Below, piece by piece: positions 26,699 to 36,471 of a stretch of 64,000 nucleotides of DNA. The position numbers and the translations under genes were made by a program. The notes beneath the pieces were generated by a model. The model saw nothing but the letters and a program-made list of their open reading frames with translations, was not told the DNA's origin and made no database searches. The DNA is from Paenibacillus sp. sptzw28 (GTDB lineage: Bacteria; Bacillota; Bacilli; Paenibacillales; Paenibacillaceae), in NCBI RefSeq assembly GCF_019550795.1, contig NZ_CP080545.1, positions 1,073,501 through 1,137,500 of the forward strand, written 5' to 3'. Position 1 is the first letter of the stretch. Each line of letters starts with the position of its first letter.

Positions 26699-27709
26699 AT
26701 GAAGGCAGGAATTAAACAGGTTGCAGAATTGGCGGCGGTTTCGACGGCTACAGTCTCGCATGTTATTAATAACACGCGATTCGTCTCCAATGAAACGAAA
26801 GAAAAAGTATTTCGCGCTATGGAAGAGCTTGATTTCCGGCCGAATGCCATTGCGCAAAGCTTACGGAGCCAGAAATCGAATACGATTGGTTTGATTGTGC
26901 CGATTCTCCCCTCAGATACCTCCAATTTCTTCTTTATGACGGTCGCCCAGGGCATCCAGAAAACATTGAAGCGTCACGGATACCAGGTGCTGCTCAGCAA
27001 CAATAATACGGAAGAGCTGGAAGAGGAGAAGGAGCAAATCAGGCTGTTCAACACGAAGCTGATCGACGGGTTAATAATCGCTTCGATTGCCGAGGAAGTC
27101 GGTTATTTGAACGAGATTGTGAAATCCAGATTCCCGGTTGTCTTTATTGACCGGAAACCGGAAGGCTATAAGGGAGATTATATTTTATCCGACGGTTTCG
27201 GCGGAGCGTTCAAAGCGATGCAGCTGCTGCTCGACAAGGGTCACACAAGAATCGGTTGTATTACCGGCACACTTGGCATATCAACAAGCAACGAACGGTT
27301 CGAGGGTTATAAGAAAGCGTTAGCCCAGCCAGGCATACCGTTTGATCCGTCAATAGTGAAGATTGCTAATTCCAGTTTTGAAAGCGGATACGAATGCGCA
27401 GAGCAATTACTTTCCTCAAGTGACATTACGGCCTTGTTCGTAGCCAATAATGTACTTACAATGGGCGCGATCGGTTACTTGCAGGAGAAGAAAATCAATA
27501 TTCCGGGGGACTTGGCCGTTATCGGATTTGATGACTATGACTGGACGAAAATCACGACACCGCCGCTCACCGTCATTAGGCAGCCTTCCTTTGAGCTGGG
27601 CGAGAAAGCGGCTGAGGTTATGGTCAACAGAATTGAAAATAACGATGAACAGCAAGAGTTCAAGGAGTACCGGCTGCAGACGGAATTAATCATAAGGGGT
27701 TCGTGCTGA
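26699..27709 (+). CDS. LacI-family transcriptional regulator of the fructan genes
   Basis: 336 residues. N-terminal LacI helix-turn-helix (IKQVAELAAVSTATVSHVINNTRFVSNETKEKV) with hinge helix FRPNAIAQSLRS, then a periplasmic-binding-type effector domain (GLIVPILPSDTSNFFFMTVAQGIQ, PVVFIDRKPEGYKGDYILSDGFGGA, GCITGTLGISTSNERFEGY, ALFVANNVLTMGAIGYL, GDLAVIGFDDYDWTKITTPPLTVI). The ATG at 26699 is preceded by GGGAGA; starting at 26627 would run the coding region through its own operator. Placed between two GH32 genes and surrounded by its probable operators at 16732, 26658 and 27751, it is the likely repressor of the fructan regulon, released by a fructose-containing sugar. Confidence 0.9.
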   Translation: MKAGIKQVAELAAVSTATVSHVINNTRFVSNETKEKVFRAMEELDFRPNAIAQSLRSQKSNTIGLIVPILPSDTSNFFFMTVAQGIQKTLKRHGYQVLLSNNNTEELEEEKEQIRLFNTKLIDGLIIASIAEEVGYLNEIVKSRFPVVFIDRKPEGYKGDYILSDGFGGAFKAMQLLLDKGHTRIGCITGTLGISTSNERFEGYKKALAQPGIPFDPSIVKIANSSFESGYECAEQLLSSSDITALFVANNVLTMGAIGYLQEKKINIPGDLAVIGFDDYDWTKITTPPLTVIRQPSFELGEKAAEVMVNRIENNDEQQEFKEYRLQTELIIRGSC

Positions 27710-27750
27710 ACGGGCACATAGGGAGTTCCCCTTTTTTTTGAAGGTTAAGA

Positions 27751-27770
27751 AAACGATTACGTAAACGTTT
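27751..27770. promoter_or_regulatory. LacI-family operator, copy 3
   Basis: Identical to copy 2 and about 100 bases before the cytoplasmic GH32 gene. No convincing sigma-A boxes flank it; the gene could also be read through from lacI, in which case the bound repressor would act as a roadblock. A short T-run at 27732-27739 after GGGAGTTCCCC hints at a weak terminator for lacI. Confidence 0.7.
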
Positions 27771-27872
27771 GAATCATTAATACTCAGGCTCTGAATATAA
27801 GCCCAGCGTATGCTTTTGAAGTGAGCTTTATGTTCAACGGAAGCGTACCGCTGGAATTAGGGGGATGCGAGT

Positions 27873-30143
27873 TTGACACAGTCAGCTGATGAACGGGTAG
27901 GTACTTTGATCGCCGGATGGTCTTTCCCCGAAGGGGAGGGGCATTTTACTCTGGACACGGCAACAGGCCGCTTGGACAAGGTTCAATTTGCTCTGCTTAA
28001 CGGACGGTTTCAAGCTCCCCAAAACCCGGTATGGCGGAAGGGAATTACAAACTCGGCCCTGTTGTTTGACGGATACTCAACCTACCTGCGTCGTCCTGCG
28101 GCGGAGGTCTTGATGCCAAGCGCCGGTTTGACCATAACGGCCTGGGTGGCTCCGAGAACGTATGAATATGGAGCCGAGGGGCGTCTGGCCGCTATTGCGA
28201 ACCAGCACAACAGGGAGAAAGCGGAAGGTTATTTGCTCGGGGTGACTCGTCACGGCGAATGGTCGCTGCAGCTGGGGCTCGGCGGCGAATGGACGGAAAT
28301 ATGGTCCCGGGAGCAAGTTCTCCCGCTCAATCGATGGTCTCATGTTTGCGCGACATATGACCAGGCAGCATCCTTATTAAAGCTGTATTTGAACGGAACG
28401 GAAGTCGCATCCCGGCAGCTTGAACAAAGCGCAGGGATTACTTCCTGCGGCGAGGATTTGGTTATCGGCCGCAACAACCACGGTGTTGTTCTGGCGGAGT
28501 CGTTCATTATGAATCATTTTGACGGATTGATGGATGAAATAATGATTTATGACCGTGCTTTGAGCGCGGATGAGGTGCGGCGCGCCGTTCAATCGGCACT
28601 TGCTCCGCACGAAGGAGTAATTCCGGTTCCGGACCCTAAGGAACTTAAGTATCCGCGCGAGCTGTGGAAGGATGACAGGCATCGTCCGCAATTTCATCTG
28701 ACTCCTCCGGGGCATTGGATGAACGAGCCGCACGGTCCGATTTATTTTAACGGCAGGTATCATTTGTTTTATCAGTATAATCTGAATGGACCTTTCTGGC
28801 ATTACATTCATTGGGGGCATTGGGTGAGCGAGGATTTGGTTCATTGGAGAGATCTGCCGCCTGCATTGTCGCCCGAGCCCCGGATTGATCCCGACGGCGT
28901 GTGGTCGGGCAGCGCGACGTATGATGAGAACGGTATTCCGGTGCTTTTCTTTACAGCGGGCAACAATGAACGTTCTCCGAATCAAAGTGTCGGCTTGGCA
29001 AGGAGCACTTATCCGCAGGATGGCGATCTGGATCTTGTCAGATGGAACAAACTCGATCATCCGGTAGTCGTGCAGGAACGGGGGATCGGTTTGTTCGGGG
29101 AATTCCGGGATCCGTTCGTCTGGAAGGATGGCAGTCGTTGGGTCATGCTGGTCGGAAGCGGGGTGGAAGGGTTAGGTGGAACGGCATTGGTCTACGTGTC
29201 GGCCGACTTGACGGAATGGGAATACAAAGGGCCGCTCTTCGTGAGCGACTACATAAAGTACCCCCATCTCGGTGTCGCTTGGGAGCTGCCGGTTCTGCTT
29301 CCTCTGCGGCGCGAAGGTGAAAATACCGGCAAGCATATCTTCCTGATCTGCCCATGGGGAACCGGTATCAAACCGGATGTTACCTACTGGCTTGGTACGT
29401 TCGACCCGGTTAACCTGCGCTTCACACCGGATCACGAAGAACCGCGGCTGATCGATGTCGGGGATGTTCACTTTACCGGTCCGAGCGGAATGGTCGACCC
29501 GGCGACAGGGAGAACAATCCTGTTCACGATAGCGCAAGGGGAACGGACACCCGAGATCGATTACGATTGCGGCTGGTCCCATACCGGGGGAATCCCCGTA
29601 TCCTTGAGCCTGCGGCAGGACGACCGTCTGGGCGTCGAGCCGATTCAGGAAATGGAAAAGCTTCGCGACCGTTTGCTGCTGGAGCTTCACGACGTGAAAT
29701 TGGACGAAATAAACCGTCATCTTCAGGACATTCAAGGCGATATGGTGGAAATCGAGATTGTGTTTCGTGATGGAACTGCCGAGCATATTGACCGCTATGG
29801 AGTGTCACTCCGGCGATCGCCGGAAGGCGAAGAAGAAACTGTCGTCTACTATGACCGGCATCAGCAGAAATTGTGGGTGGACCGCAGCAAGTCCACATTG
29901 GATAACAGAGAGCGGCCGACAGGCATACAGGGCGGTTCGCTTCATTTGAACCAGGAGCCGCTCCGGCTGCATATTTTTGTAGATCGCTCCTTAATCGAGG
30001 CTTATGTGAGCGGCTTAAAGAGTCTCACGACACGCACTTATCCGTCACGTACGGACGCATGCGGCATCCGGCTGTATTCGGATGGGAATCCGCATATTGA
30101 AACGATTAAGATTTGGAGCATGCAGCCGGCGTTTTCAGATTAA
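27873..30143 (+). CDS. Cytoplasmic GH32 protein with LamG-like domain (NEP-type active site)
   Basis: 756 residues, no signal peptide. A LamG-like sandwich (about 12-250) precedes a GH32 five-blade domain (about 265-600) with WMNEPHG at 282-288, FRDP at 411-414 and WELP at 470-473, then a C-terminal beta-sandwich with IFVDRSLIEAYVSGLKSLTTRTYPSR. It matches residues about 362-1105 of the giant secreted protein in order and sequence, so the two are paralogues. Glu285 stands where canonical GH32 has Asp. TTG start with AGGGGG seven bases upstream. It probably splits an imported fructo-oligosaccharide or difructose product; the true substrate is unknown. Confidence 0.88.
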   Translation: MTQSADERVGTLIAGWSFPEGEGHFTLDTATGRLDKVQFALLNGRFQAPQNPVWRKGITNSALLFDGYSTYLRRPAAEVLMPSAGLTITAWVAPRTYEYGAEGRLAAIANQHNREKAEGYLLGVTRHGEWSLQLGLGGEWTEIWSREQVLPLNRWSHVCATYDQAASLLKLYLNGTEVASRQLEQSAGITSCGEDLVIGRNNHGVVLAESFIMNHFDGLMDEIMIYDRALSADEVRRAVQSALAPHEGVIPVPDPKELKYPRELWKDDRHRPQFHLTPPGHWMNEPHGPIYFNGRYHLFYQYNLNGPFWHYIHWGHWVSEDLVHWRDLPPALSPEPRIDPDGVWSGSATYDENGIPVLFFTAGNNERSPNQSVGLARSTYPQDGDLDLVRWNKLDHPVVVQERGIGLFGEFRDPFVWKDGSRWVMLVGSGVEGLGGTALVYVSADLTEWEYKGPLFVSDYIKYPHLGVAWELPVLLPLRREGENTGKHIFLICPWGTGIKPDVTYWLGTFDPVNLRFTPDHEEPRLIDVGDVHFTGPSGMVDPATGRTILFTIAQGERTPEIDYDCGWSHTGGIPVSLSLRQDDRLGVEPIQEMEKLRDRLLLELHDVKLDEINRHLQDIQGDMVEIEIVFRDGTAEHIDRYGVSLRRSPEGEEETVVYYDRHQQKLWVDRSKSTLDNRERPTGIQGGSLHLNQEPLRLHIFVDRSLIEAYVSGLKSLTTRTYPSRTDACGIRLYSDGNPHIETIKIWSMQPAFSD

Positions 30144-30195
30144 CTATTACTTGTGAACGATATAGGCGGCTGGAGTTCTTTCGGAAAAGGTATGA

Positions 30196-31317
30196 TTATT
30201 GAAGCGGAGAAGAAGGAGGCGGTGAGCCCCTTCTTCTTTTGTTTCCATCGCCTCTAATCAGCATAACGATAAACAGAATGGCCGGAATAATTTCAATATA
30301 TATCGGATTGACCATGAATTGTTTCGATACAATATCCCCGATCTCCAGATGTCTCTGCCAATTTGGAGGGAGAAAAGCAGTGAAATAAATAACGGCTCCG
30401 ACAGGAAGGACAAACTTTCGATAATCGGTGTGAAATAATTGAGCCAGCCCAAGTACGGCGGCCAAATGCCATAATGTTGCTTTGATAAATATGCCCGCAT
30501 AAAAAAGTAAGATCACAAGAGCGTCAAAACGCTCGAATACTTCCGCGATCTGAATTAACTGTATGGTTTGAAGCAGGGGGATGGTACTGATGCCGGTGAA
30601 TTCCGGCCCCAGAACGGCGAGATTAATTATATTTGTGAGAAGGATAAGAATGGCCGATACAATATAAGCGCGAATCGACGCTCCGGACATCCCTTTCTTC
30701 TCATTCAGATAGCTCCAGAACACAAGAAAAACCATCATTTGGCCGAAAGGAAACCAGGTAGTATAAAAACTTTCCCTTAATACGGGTTGGATTCCGTTTT
30801 CCAAGACCGGAAGAAGACGACCGAAATGAGTTATTCCTGAGAAGAAGGATGTGATAATCAAAATAAAGTAAAAAAACAGCACGAATGGCACTATAAATTC
30901 GGCAACCCGAAAGAAGACCTCTATTCCCTTGTAAATTACATAAATAGATAGAGACAGCATAATAAGCATAATAAGGGAAATGGGGGTCTGGGGAAGAATG
31001 GTCATGAGGGTAAGATCCCCGAAGTCCCGCAAATTTCGCATGGATTCATAAGTAAAATTCAAGGCGTAAAACAATACGGTGAACTTCCCCACATAAGAGC
31101 CGAAATATTGAATCAACATCTGGTTAAGGTTTTTTTGCGGTTCTCTATGCTGGATCGCCAAAAACAGCATAAGCAGCAATAACCCCAACAGCGTGCTGAT
31201 TAAAACCACCAGCCAGGCATCCTGCTTGGCCTTGATTCCTAATTCAAATAAAGGAGTACTTCCGATTTGCAGCAGGATAATCATCGCGCCGAGCTGGTAC
31301 TTGCTAATATTCCCCAT
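30196..31317 (-). CDS. Spore germination permease GerAB/GerKB-type
   Basis: 373 residues with ten membrane helices, a member of the GerAB family of amino acid-permease-like subunits that bind the germinant in the inner spore membrane. ISKYQLGAMIILLQIGSTPLFELG at the N-terminus is the usual family opening. Last gene of the A-C-B ordered operon, 15 bases after gerC. AGAGAGG precedes the ATG. Confidence 0.92.
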   Translation of the reverse strand: MGNISKYQLGAMIILLQIGSTPLFELGIKAKQDAWLVVLISTLLGLLLLMLFLAIQHREPQKNLNQMLIQYFGSYVGKFTVLFYALNFTYESMRNLRDFGDLTLMTILPQTPISLIMLIMLSLSIYVIYKGIEVFFRVAEFIVPFVLFFYFILIITSFFSGITHFGRLLPVLENGIQPVLRESFYTTWFPFGQMMVFLVFWSYLNEKKGMSGASIRAYIVSAILILLTNIINLAVLGPEFTGISTIPLLQTIQLIQIAEVFERFDALVILLFYAGIFIKATLWHLAAVLGLAQLFHTDYRKFVLPVGAVIYFTAFLPPNWQRHLEIGDIVSKQFMVNPIYIEIIPAILFIVMLIRGDGNKRRRGSPPPSSPLQ

Positions 31318-31332
31318 ATATAACCTCTCTTT

Positions 31333-32547
31333 TCATTCCTTTTTACCGGATATCTTGGAGAAGGAGTCATTAATCATTCCGGTTCGCCGGATCGTTACCT
31401 TGACGTTAACGTCCATCCTAACCTTGTCGAACTCAGCTCCCCAGTTCTTGCTTAATTTTTTCCAGGCTTGCGGATATTGCCTGTGGAAAGCGTCCCCGAA
31501 GCCCAGTGCGTCCGCCTTCATCCCTTTCAATGCTTGAAACGATTTTTCCACATCGGCTTTTATTTGTTCCTCGATATACTCCTCCAGTTTACTCAAGACG
31601 GCAGACTTTTTCAGGTCCAGGTCGCATGATGTTTCCATCAAGTTTCCTTTGACATTGATATCTACGGTCATGAACAAATGACCGTCCGAAATTCTCGGTT
31701 TTAATTGTGTGTCGGATTTATCAACCAGGAAGGTGGACAGCTGTTTGATCCGATTCTCCCCCTTACAGGAAAACACTACGGTCGTTCTATGTAAGCGATT
31801 CGTTATCCAGGGTACGCCCTGACTTTCCTTCCAGCTTAACCAACCCGTAAATTTATCCTGCTTAAATACCCCGACCCTATCCACTTTGATTGCCGCAGGG
31901 CTGCGAGTCTCCTGAAGTGATTTTAAAGAAGCTTGTCCCTCGTGTGCACCCGCAATTTTGATCTCCTGCAAAGTGGCGCTTGCGGTAGGATTGGCTACTA
32001 TAGAAATTAATTCATACATTTTGGAGAGGGCTAAGTTGGATTGGCCGTCTAACTGTTCACTTACCAGGTTCGTAATCGCTTCTCCGGGAATCGTTTCTAA
32101 TGGCGTAAGAACCTCCAATACGTTCTTTGCAGCTCCGTTAGAAATAAGGACGTCCACATTTTCCCTTTCCTGGTTGCTTCTTAAATGGTAATCCAATATT
32201 TGATCTATCCCATATTTAGCAACACGCTGGCTGATGATAACCACACGTGCATGTGAAAAGAAAGGACGGCGAGGGGCTTCTAATTCACTCTTTTGAACCG
32301 CCTCCAATATTGTCTTTCCTTTCGTTGAATAGACCGTAATCGGCGATTGGGAGCCGCCCCTGCCGGATTTGCCCTGGCTTGACTGCGGAATGATGATTTG
32401 GAAGGTTAATATCCATTGATTGTTTTCGTCCATATCAAAGGCCATTGCGCTAATAATCCCCAATCTGTTTAGTTCGATCCGGTTCCAACAACCGCCTACA
32501 AGTAATGAAAGGGTTAAAATTAACAGCACGATTAGCCCTCGCTTCAT
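31333..32547 (-). CDS. Ger(x)C-family spore germination lipoprotein
   Basis: 404 residues. Lipobox LVGGC (Cys20) followed by WNRIELNRLGIISAMAFDMDENNQW, the standard N-terminus of GerAC/GerBC/GerKC. The C-terminal GerAC domain includes IEEQIKADVEKSFQALKGMKADALGFGDAFHRQYPQAWK, also standard. Third subunit of the germinant receptor, anchored on the outside of the inner spore membrane. Five bases separate it from gerA. Confidence 0.92.
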   Translation of the reverse strand: MKRGLIVLLILTLSLLVGGCWNRIELNRLGIISAMAFDMDENNQWILTFQIIIPQSSQGKSGRGGSQSPITVYSTKGKTILEAVQKSELEAPRRPFFSHARVVIISQRVAKYGIDQILDYHLRSNQERENVDVLISNGAAKNVLEVLTPLETIPGEAITNLVSEQLDGQSNLALSKMYELISIVANPTASATLQEIKIAGAHEGQASLKSLQETRSPAAIKVDRVGVFKQDKFTGWLSWKESQGVPWITNRLHRTTVVFSCKGENRIKQLSTFLVDKSDTQLKPRISDGHLFMTVDINVKGNLMETSCDLDLKKSAVLSKLEEYIEEQIKADVEKSFQALKGMKADALGFGDAFHRQYPQAWKKLSKNWGAEFDKVRMDVNVKVTIRRTGMINDSFSKISGKKE

Positions 32548-32552
32548 TTCCT

Positions 32553-34118
32553 TTACTTCTCCTTTTCCTTGTCGGAAGGTTCAGGACGCAAATTAGCGTT
32601 TTGACGATCAACATTTTTTATAGAAGAAAGACGCGGTCTGGTAATCATCATCCACCTAGGTACCCGTAAAAGGGTATCTTTTAAATTACTTGGTCTGAAA
32701 GGGGCTATCGGAGTCAAGTAGGGAACTCCGAAAGAACGAAGAGCCGTCATATGAATCAAGAGAAAGAAGAGCCCCGACATAATTCCGAACAATCCCAAGG
32801 TTGCGGCAAGAAGCATCAATACAAAACGGATCATTCGGGCGGCAATCGAAATATTAAACGCCGGAACGACAAAGCTGGAAATCGCCGTAAAGGCTACTAC
32901 GATTACCATGGCTGCCGACACAAGACCTGCTTCAACCGCCGCCTGTCCCAAAACAAGCGCTCCAACGATGGATATCGCAGCACCAATCGCCCTGGGCATT
33001 CGAATCCCCGCTTCCCTTAATACTTCAAACGTGACTTCCATCATTAATGCTTCAAAGAATGCGGGAAAAGGAACCCCTTCCCTTTGTGCGGCAAGACTGA
33101 CCAGTAGAGTCGTGGGTACCATTTCCTGATGAAAAGTCGTGATTGCAATATAAAGAGAAGGCAAAAGCATCGAAACAGTAAAAGCACAGAAGCGCAGAAT
33201 TCGCAGAAAGGTAGAGATATCAAACCTTTGGTAATAATCTTCGCTGGCAATGAAGAATTTGAAGAAGGTGATGGGAAGGACAAGAACAAACGGTGTTCCG
33301 TCAACCAAAATGACAATCTGCCCTTCCAAGATGGCGGCTGCAGCACTATCGGGACGCTCCGTGTTTATCATGGTAGGGAACGGGGTAAAAGTTTTGTCCT
33401 GTATAAATTCTTCCAAATAACCGCTTTCCAGAATGCTGTCCGTGTCAATACAGTCGAGTCTCTGAAGCACTTCTTTCACCACTGAATCATCAGCGGTCCC
33501 TTTTAAATACATAACACTAACGTCAGTTTGGGTTACTCGTCCGATTTTACGGTCGATTTTCCATAAGCTAGGGCTTTTGATTCTGCGCCGAAGTAACGCT
33601 GTATTTGTGCTTATATTTTCTGTAAACCCGTCCTTAGGCCCACGGATAACGGATTGGGACGAAGGCTCTTCAATGCCTCTATGCTCCCATTTGGCACAGC
33701 CTGCGGAAATGCCCTGATCCCACCCCTCAGCGAGAATAACGGTATTCCCGCCGAATAAAGCCGAAATTAAATCATCGAGCTTATTTACCGTATTTGTGGC
33801 GCCAACGGTAACAATCTTGTCTTTAATAGACGTAAAAGAATCGGATTCCGCATCTGACATAATAGGCTTAATTATGTTGTCGTTAATGATCGCGGAATCG
33901 ATCAGACCGTTGATATAAACGATAGCCATCGGCAAACCACCCGCACCTTGAAACGTGCGAATGGTAAAATCCGAGCTGCTTCCCGACAACGCCAAGATCT
34001 TGCTTATATTTTGCTGAAGGCTGTCTGAAATCGTTTCGGCTTGTTTGATCTCTTCTTGAGCGCCTCCCTGCGGTTTCTGATTCATTTTTCGGACAAAATA
34101 CTGCAGTAATTTATTCAT
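32553..34118 (-). CDS. Spore germination receptor subunit GerAA-type
   Basis: 521 residues. Long hydrophilic N-terminal domain (GNTVILAEGWDQGISAGCAKWEHRGIEEPSSQSVIRGPKDGFTENISTNTALLRRRIKSP), then PFPTMINTERPDSAAAAILEGQIVILVDGTPFVLVLPITFFKFF and several membrane helices: the GerA family pattern. First gene of the operon (A, C, B). Its presence shows that the host forms endospores. The operon stands between two halves of the fructan region, which raises the question whether a sugar is a co-germinant; that is speculation. Confidence 0.93.
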   Translation of the reverse strand: MNKLLQYFVRKMNQKPQGGAQEEIKQAETISDSLQQNISKILALSGSSSDFTIRTFQGAGGLPMAIVYINGLIDSAIINDNIIKPIMSDAESDSFTSIKDKIVTVGATNTVNKLDDLISALFGGNTVILAEGWDQGISAGCAKWEHRGIEEPSSQSVIRGPKDGFTENISTNTALLRRRIKSPSLWKIDRKIGRVTQTDVSVMYLKGTADDSVVKEVLQRLDCIDTDSILESGYLEEFIQDKTFTPFPTMINTERPDSAAAAILEGQIVILVDGTPFVLVLPITFFKFFIASEDYYQRFDISTFLRILRFCAFTVSMLLPSLYIAITTFHQEMVPTTLLVSLAAQREGVPFPAFFEALMMEVTFEVLREAGIRMPRAIGAAISIVGALVLGQAAVEAGLVSAAMVIVVAFTAISSFVVPAFNISIAARMIRFVLMLLAATLGLFGIMSGLFFLLIHMTALRSFGVPYLTPIAPFRPSNLKDTLLRVPRWMMITRPRLSSIKNVDRQNANLRPEPSDKEKEK

Positions 34119-34218
34119 CTAAGGCAACCCCTGAGGCAGTATGTAATAGTTCCCATTTTCCCCTTCATGAAGAAGGGTTATACATGAGTCATGAGGGGCA
34201 GCCCTTTGCTTGATCCGG

Positions 34219-35109
34219 CTAGGGGGATATTGAGGAACGCTTACGATAGAAAGAAGGGGTTACACCATCTGTTTTCTTGAAAGCTTTACTGAACGACTGG
34301 ATATCTGGGTATCCGAATTTTTCTGCAATTACCGTCAATGGTTCCGTAGTGAACTGGATCATCTCCTTCGCTTTCTCGATCCGAAGGAGCTGGTGGTATT
34401 GAATCGGGCTCATGCCGAACGTTTTCTTGAACAAATGGATCAAATAAAATTTGCTGATTCCCGAGATGTCAACCAATTCTTCCAGCGTCACTTTTTGATC
34501 GATATGATGTTTCAGATAGTTACGAAGCTTGACCAGTTCATCCATATTGGTAAGCAGATGAGGATTCTGGTTCCAATAATTCTCGCGCAGAAGATGAATA
34601 AATAGCTGAATGAACATACCTTTGATATTCATCTCGTAGAAAGGCAGCTTCATCTGGGTTTCTTTAATAATGTCAAACAGCATGTTCTCGATGATGACGG
34701 GATTACGAAGCCTTAGATGGCTCGCCAGCGGTACGGAAAAAAGGTCCAAAGCATCCTCGCGGAACCACTTCATCTCTTCCTCTGAAATTTCCTCAAGCGG
34801 TTTGAAAGAAACCTTCACGTCCGGGCTGTCTTCCTGGTAAAACAAATCGAAATGCAAATGGGGCTGACGCACTGTTTCCGTTCCGATTTTCTCAATGGAA
34901 TGTCTCTGTTTCGGCCGAAAAAGAAACAAATCCCCCGCTTTCCCTTCATAGCTTTGACCTTCGATGGTTACCCTGATCCTGCCTTCTTTCACATAGAGAA
35001 GCTCGTAATCGAATAATACCCGCTCTTTCAGTTTCCATCGGAACGGAATGCTGCTGTCCATCGCTACCCGAATGTAGGGAGAGAGCTGCTCAATCAACAA
35101 GAGAATCAC
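34219..35109 (-). CDS. AraC-family transcriptional regulator with cupin domain
   Basis: 296 residues. N-terminal cupin-like sensor (about 25-110; YVKEGRIRVTIEGQSYEGKAGDLFLFRPKQRHSI) and C-terminal double helix-turn-helix (about 195-290; VTLEELVDISGISKFYLIHLFKKTFGMSPIQYHQLLRIEKAKEMI, FGYPDIQSFSKAFKKTDGVTPSFYR). The start is uncertain: GTG at 35107-35109 or one of two TTG codons just downstream, which lie better behind TGAGGTG. It is divergent from the GH172-ABC operon with about 215 bases between, so it most likely activates that operon on binding its sugar. Confidence 0.88.
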   Translation of the reverse strand: MILLLIEQLSPYIRVAMDSSIPFRWKLKERVLFDYELLYVKEGRIRVTIEGQSYEGKAGDLFLFRPKQRHSIEKIGTETVRQPHLHFDLFYQEDSPDVKVSFKPLEEISEEEMKWFREDALDLFSVPLASHLRLRNPVIIENMLFDIIKETQMKLPFYEMNIKGMFIQLFIHLLRENYWNQNPHLLTNMDELVKLRNYLKHHIDQKVTLEELVDISGISKFYLIHLFKKTFGMSPIQYHQLLRIEKAKEMIQFTTEPLTVIAEKFGYPDIQSFSKAFKKTDGVTPSFYRKRSSISP

Positions 35110-35326
35110 CTCAACAGAAAGATGGATTTAAAAAAGCAATAACTGACAACAATTGAATAACCTATGCCAACGACTTCTGAATATTCCTAATATACAATGA
35201 AGTCATGGGAAGCAAAAGTCACCACCTCAAACTTTCCAGAAGCATCCCAATATGTGATAAAGATATACAAATTACGCCAGGTAACGCGGGATGCAATAAG
35301 AAGAACCGCCATGGGAGGAAAAAATT

Positions 35327-36448
35327 ATGAATTTTTGGCAACCGAACAGTCCGCTGGGTGGACTGCCCCTGATCAAAAATGCAAGCACCCTTCGCGAATC
35401 AAGCTGGGACCGCACGGGAGGGAACCGCGATTTTAAAGTGGTCGAGCCCGGAGAAACATTTGTCGTTGCAGATATCAAGGGGTCGGGATGCATTAAGCAT
35501 ATCTGGATGACGACCCGCTGCTATGCTCCTAAATATCTGAGAAAGCTTGTTATTGAAATGTATTGGGACGGAGAAGAAAATCCAAGCGTAAGGGTGCCTC
35601 TTGGCGATTTTTTCGGGATTGGACATGCCACCTGCAAGCATTTCGTTTCCCTGCCGCTCAGTATGGTCACCGGTGAGAAACGAGGTCCCAAAGGACCGTT
35701 CAGCGCTGCAATGAACAGCTACTTTCCGATGCCGTTTGCGGGCGGCGCAATTATTAAAATCATTAATGAAAGCGAATCCAAAATCGAGAACCTCTTTTAT
35801 TACATCGATTATGAGCTTACCGATGAGCCGTTGACAGATGATGTCGGCCGTTTCCATGCGCAGTGGAACCTTGAAAATCCATGTGAAAAAGTAGTGTATG
35901 AATCCGAGCTTGAAAATCCGGCGCCATGGGATCTTCCGGGGATTAACCTAACCGGTGAGGACAACTATGTTATACTCGACGCCGAAGGAAAAGGCCATTA
36001 CGTAGGCTGCGTGCTGAACATTGACAACTTTGACGCCTCCAATCAGGAATTCACCTGGCCTGGTGAAGGTGACGATATGATATTTATCGATGGTGAGGTC
36101 TGGCCTCCGTCCTTGCATGGAACGGGGACGGAAGATTATTTCAATGCCGCCTGGGGATTTCCGAGCGGGGAGTATGCCGCTCCCTATCACGGCATTTCAC
36201 TCGGAAGCGATGTTCAGGAGCATTTCGGCAAATGGAGCTTGTACAGGTTTCATATTGAAGATCCAGTCAGATTCCGGAAGTCTATCAAGGTGACCATCGA
36301 ACACGGGCATGCGAACGACCAGGGGAATGAATTTTCGAGCGTAGCCTACTGGTATCAGCTGGAGCCGCATAAACCGCTTGATCCTTTGCCGCCGGTGGAG
36401 CAAAGATTGCCGCGAAGATGGCCTGAACACGGATTGTGGGATCGATAA
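35327..36448 (+). CDS. GH172 (DUF2961) glycosidase
   Basis: 373 residues, full family length, no signal peptide. The conserved blocks are present: SWDRTGGNRDF near residue 26, GCIKHIWMTTR, VPLGDFFGIGH, PFSAAMNSYFPMPF, and HGTGTEDYFNAAWGFPSGEYAAPYHG with Glu269 and Asp270, the block that holds catalytic carboxylates. GH172 includes alpha-D-arabinofuranosidases and the Bifidobacterium difructose dianhydride I synthase/hydrolase. In this fructan setting a difructose anhydride or inulobiose-type substrate is attractive. GGGAGG precedes the ATG. First gene of an operon with a binding protein and two permeases. Confidence 0.88.
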   Translation: MNFWQPNSPLGGLPLIKNASTLRESSWDRTGGNRDFKVVEPGETFVVADIKGSGCIKHIWMTTRCYAPKYLRKLVIEMYWDGEENPSVRVPLGDFFGIGHATCKHFVSLPLSMVTGEKRGPKGPFSAAMNSYFPMPFAGGAIIKIINESESKIENLFYYIDYELTDEPLTDDVGRFHAQWNLENPCEKVVYESELENPAPWDLPGINLTGEDNYVILDAEGKGHYVGCVLNIDNFDASNQEFTWPGEGDDMIFIDGEVWPPSLHGTGTEDYFNAAWGFPSGEYAAPYHGISLGSDVQEHFGKWSLYRFHIEDPVRFRKSIKVTIEHGHANDQGNEFSSVAYWYQLEPHKPLDPLPPVEQRLPRRWPEHGLWDR

Positions 36449-36471
36449 TTACTGCCAAGGGGGATGCCGGT

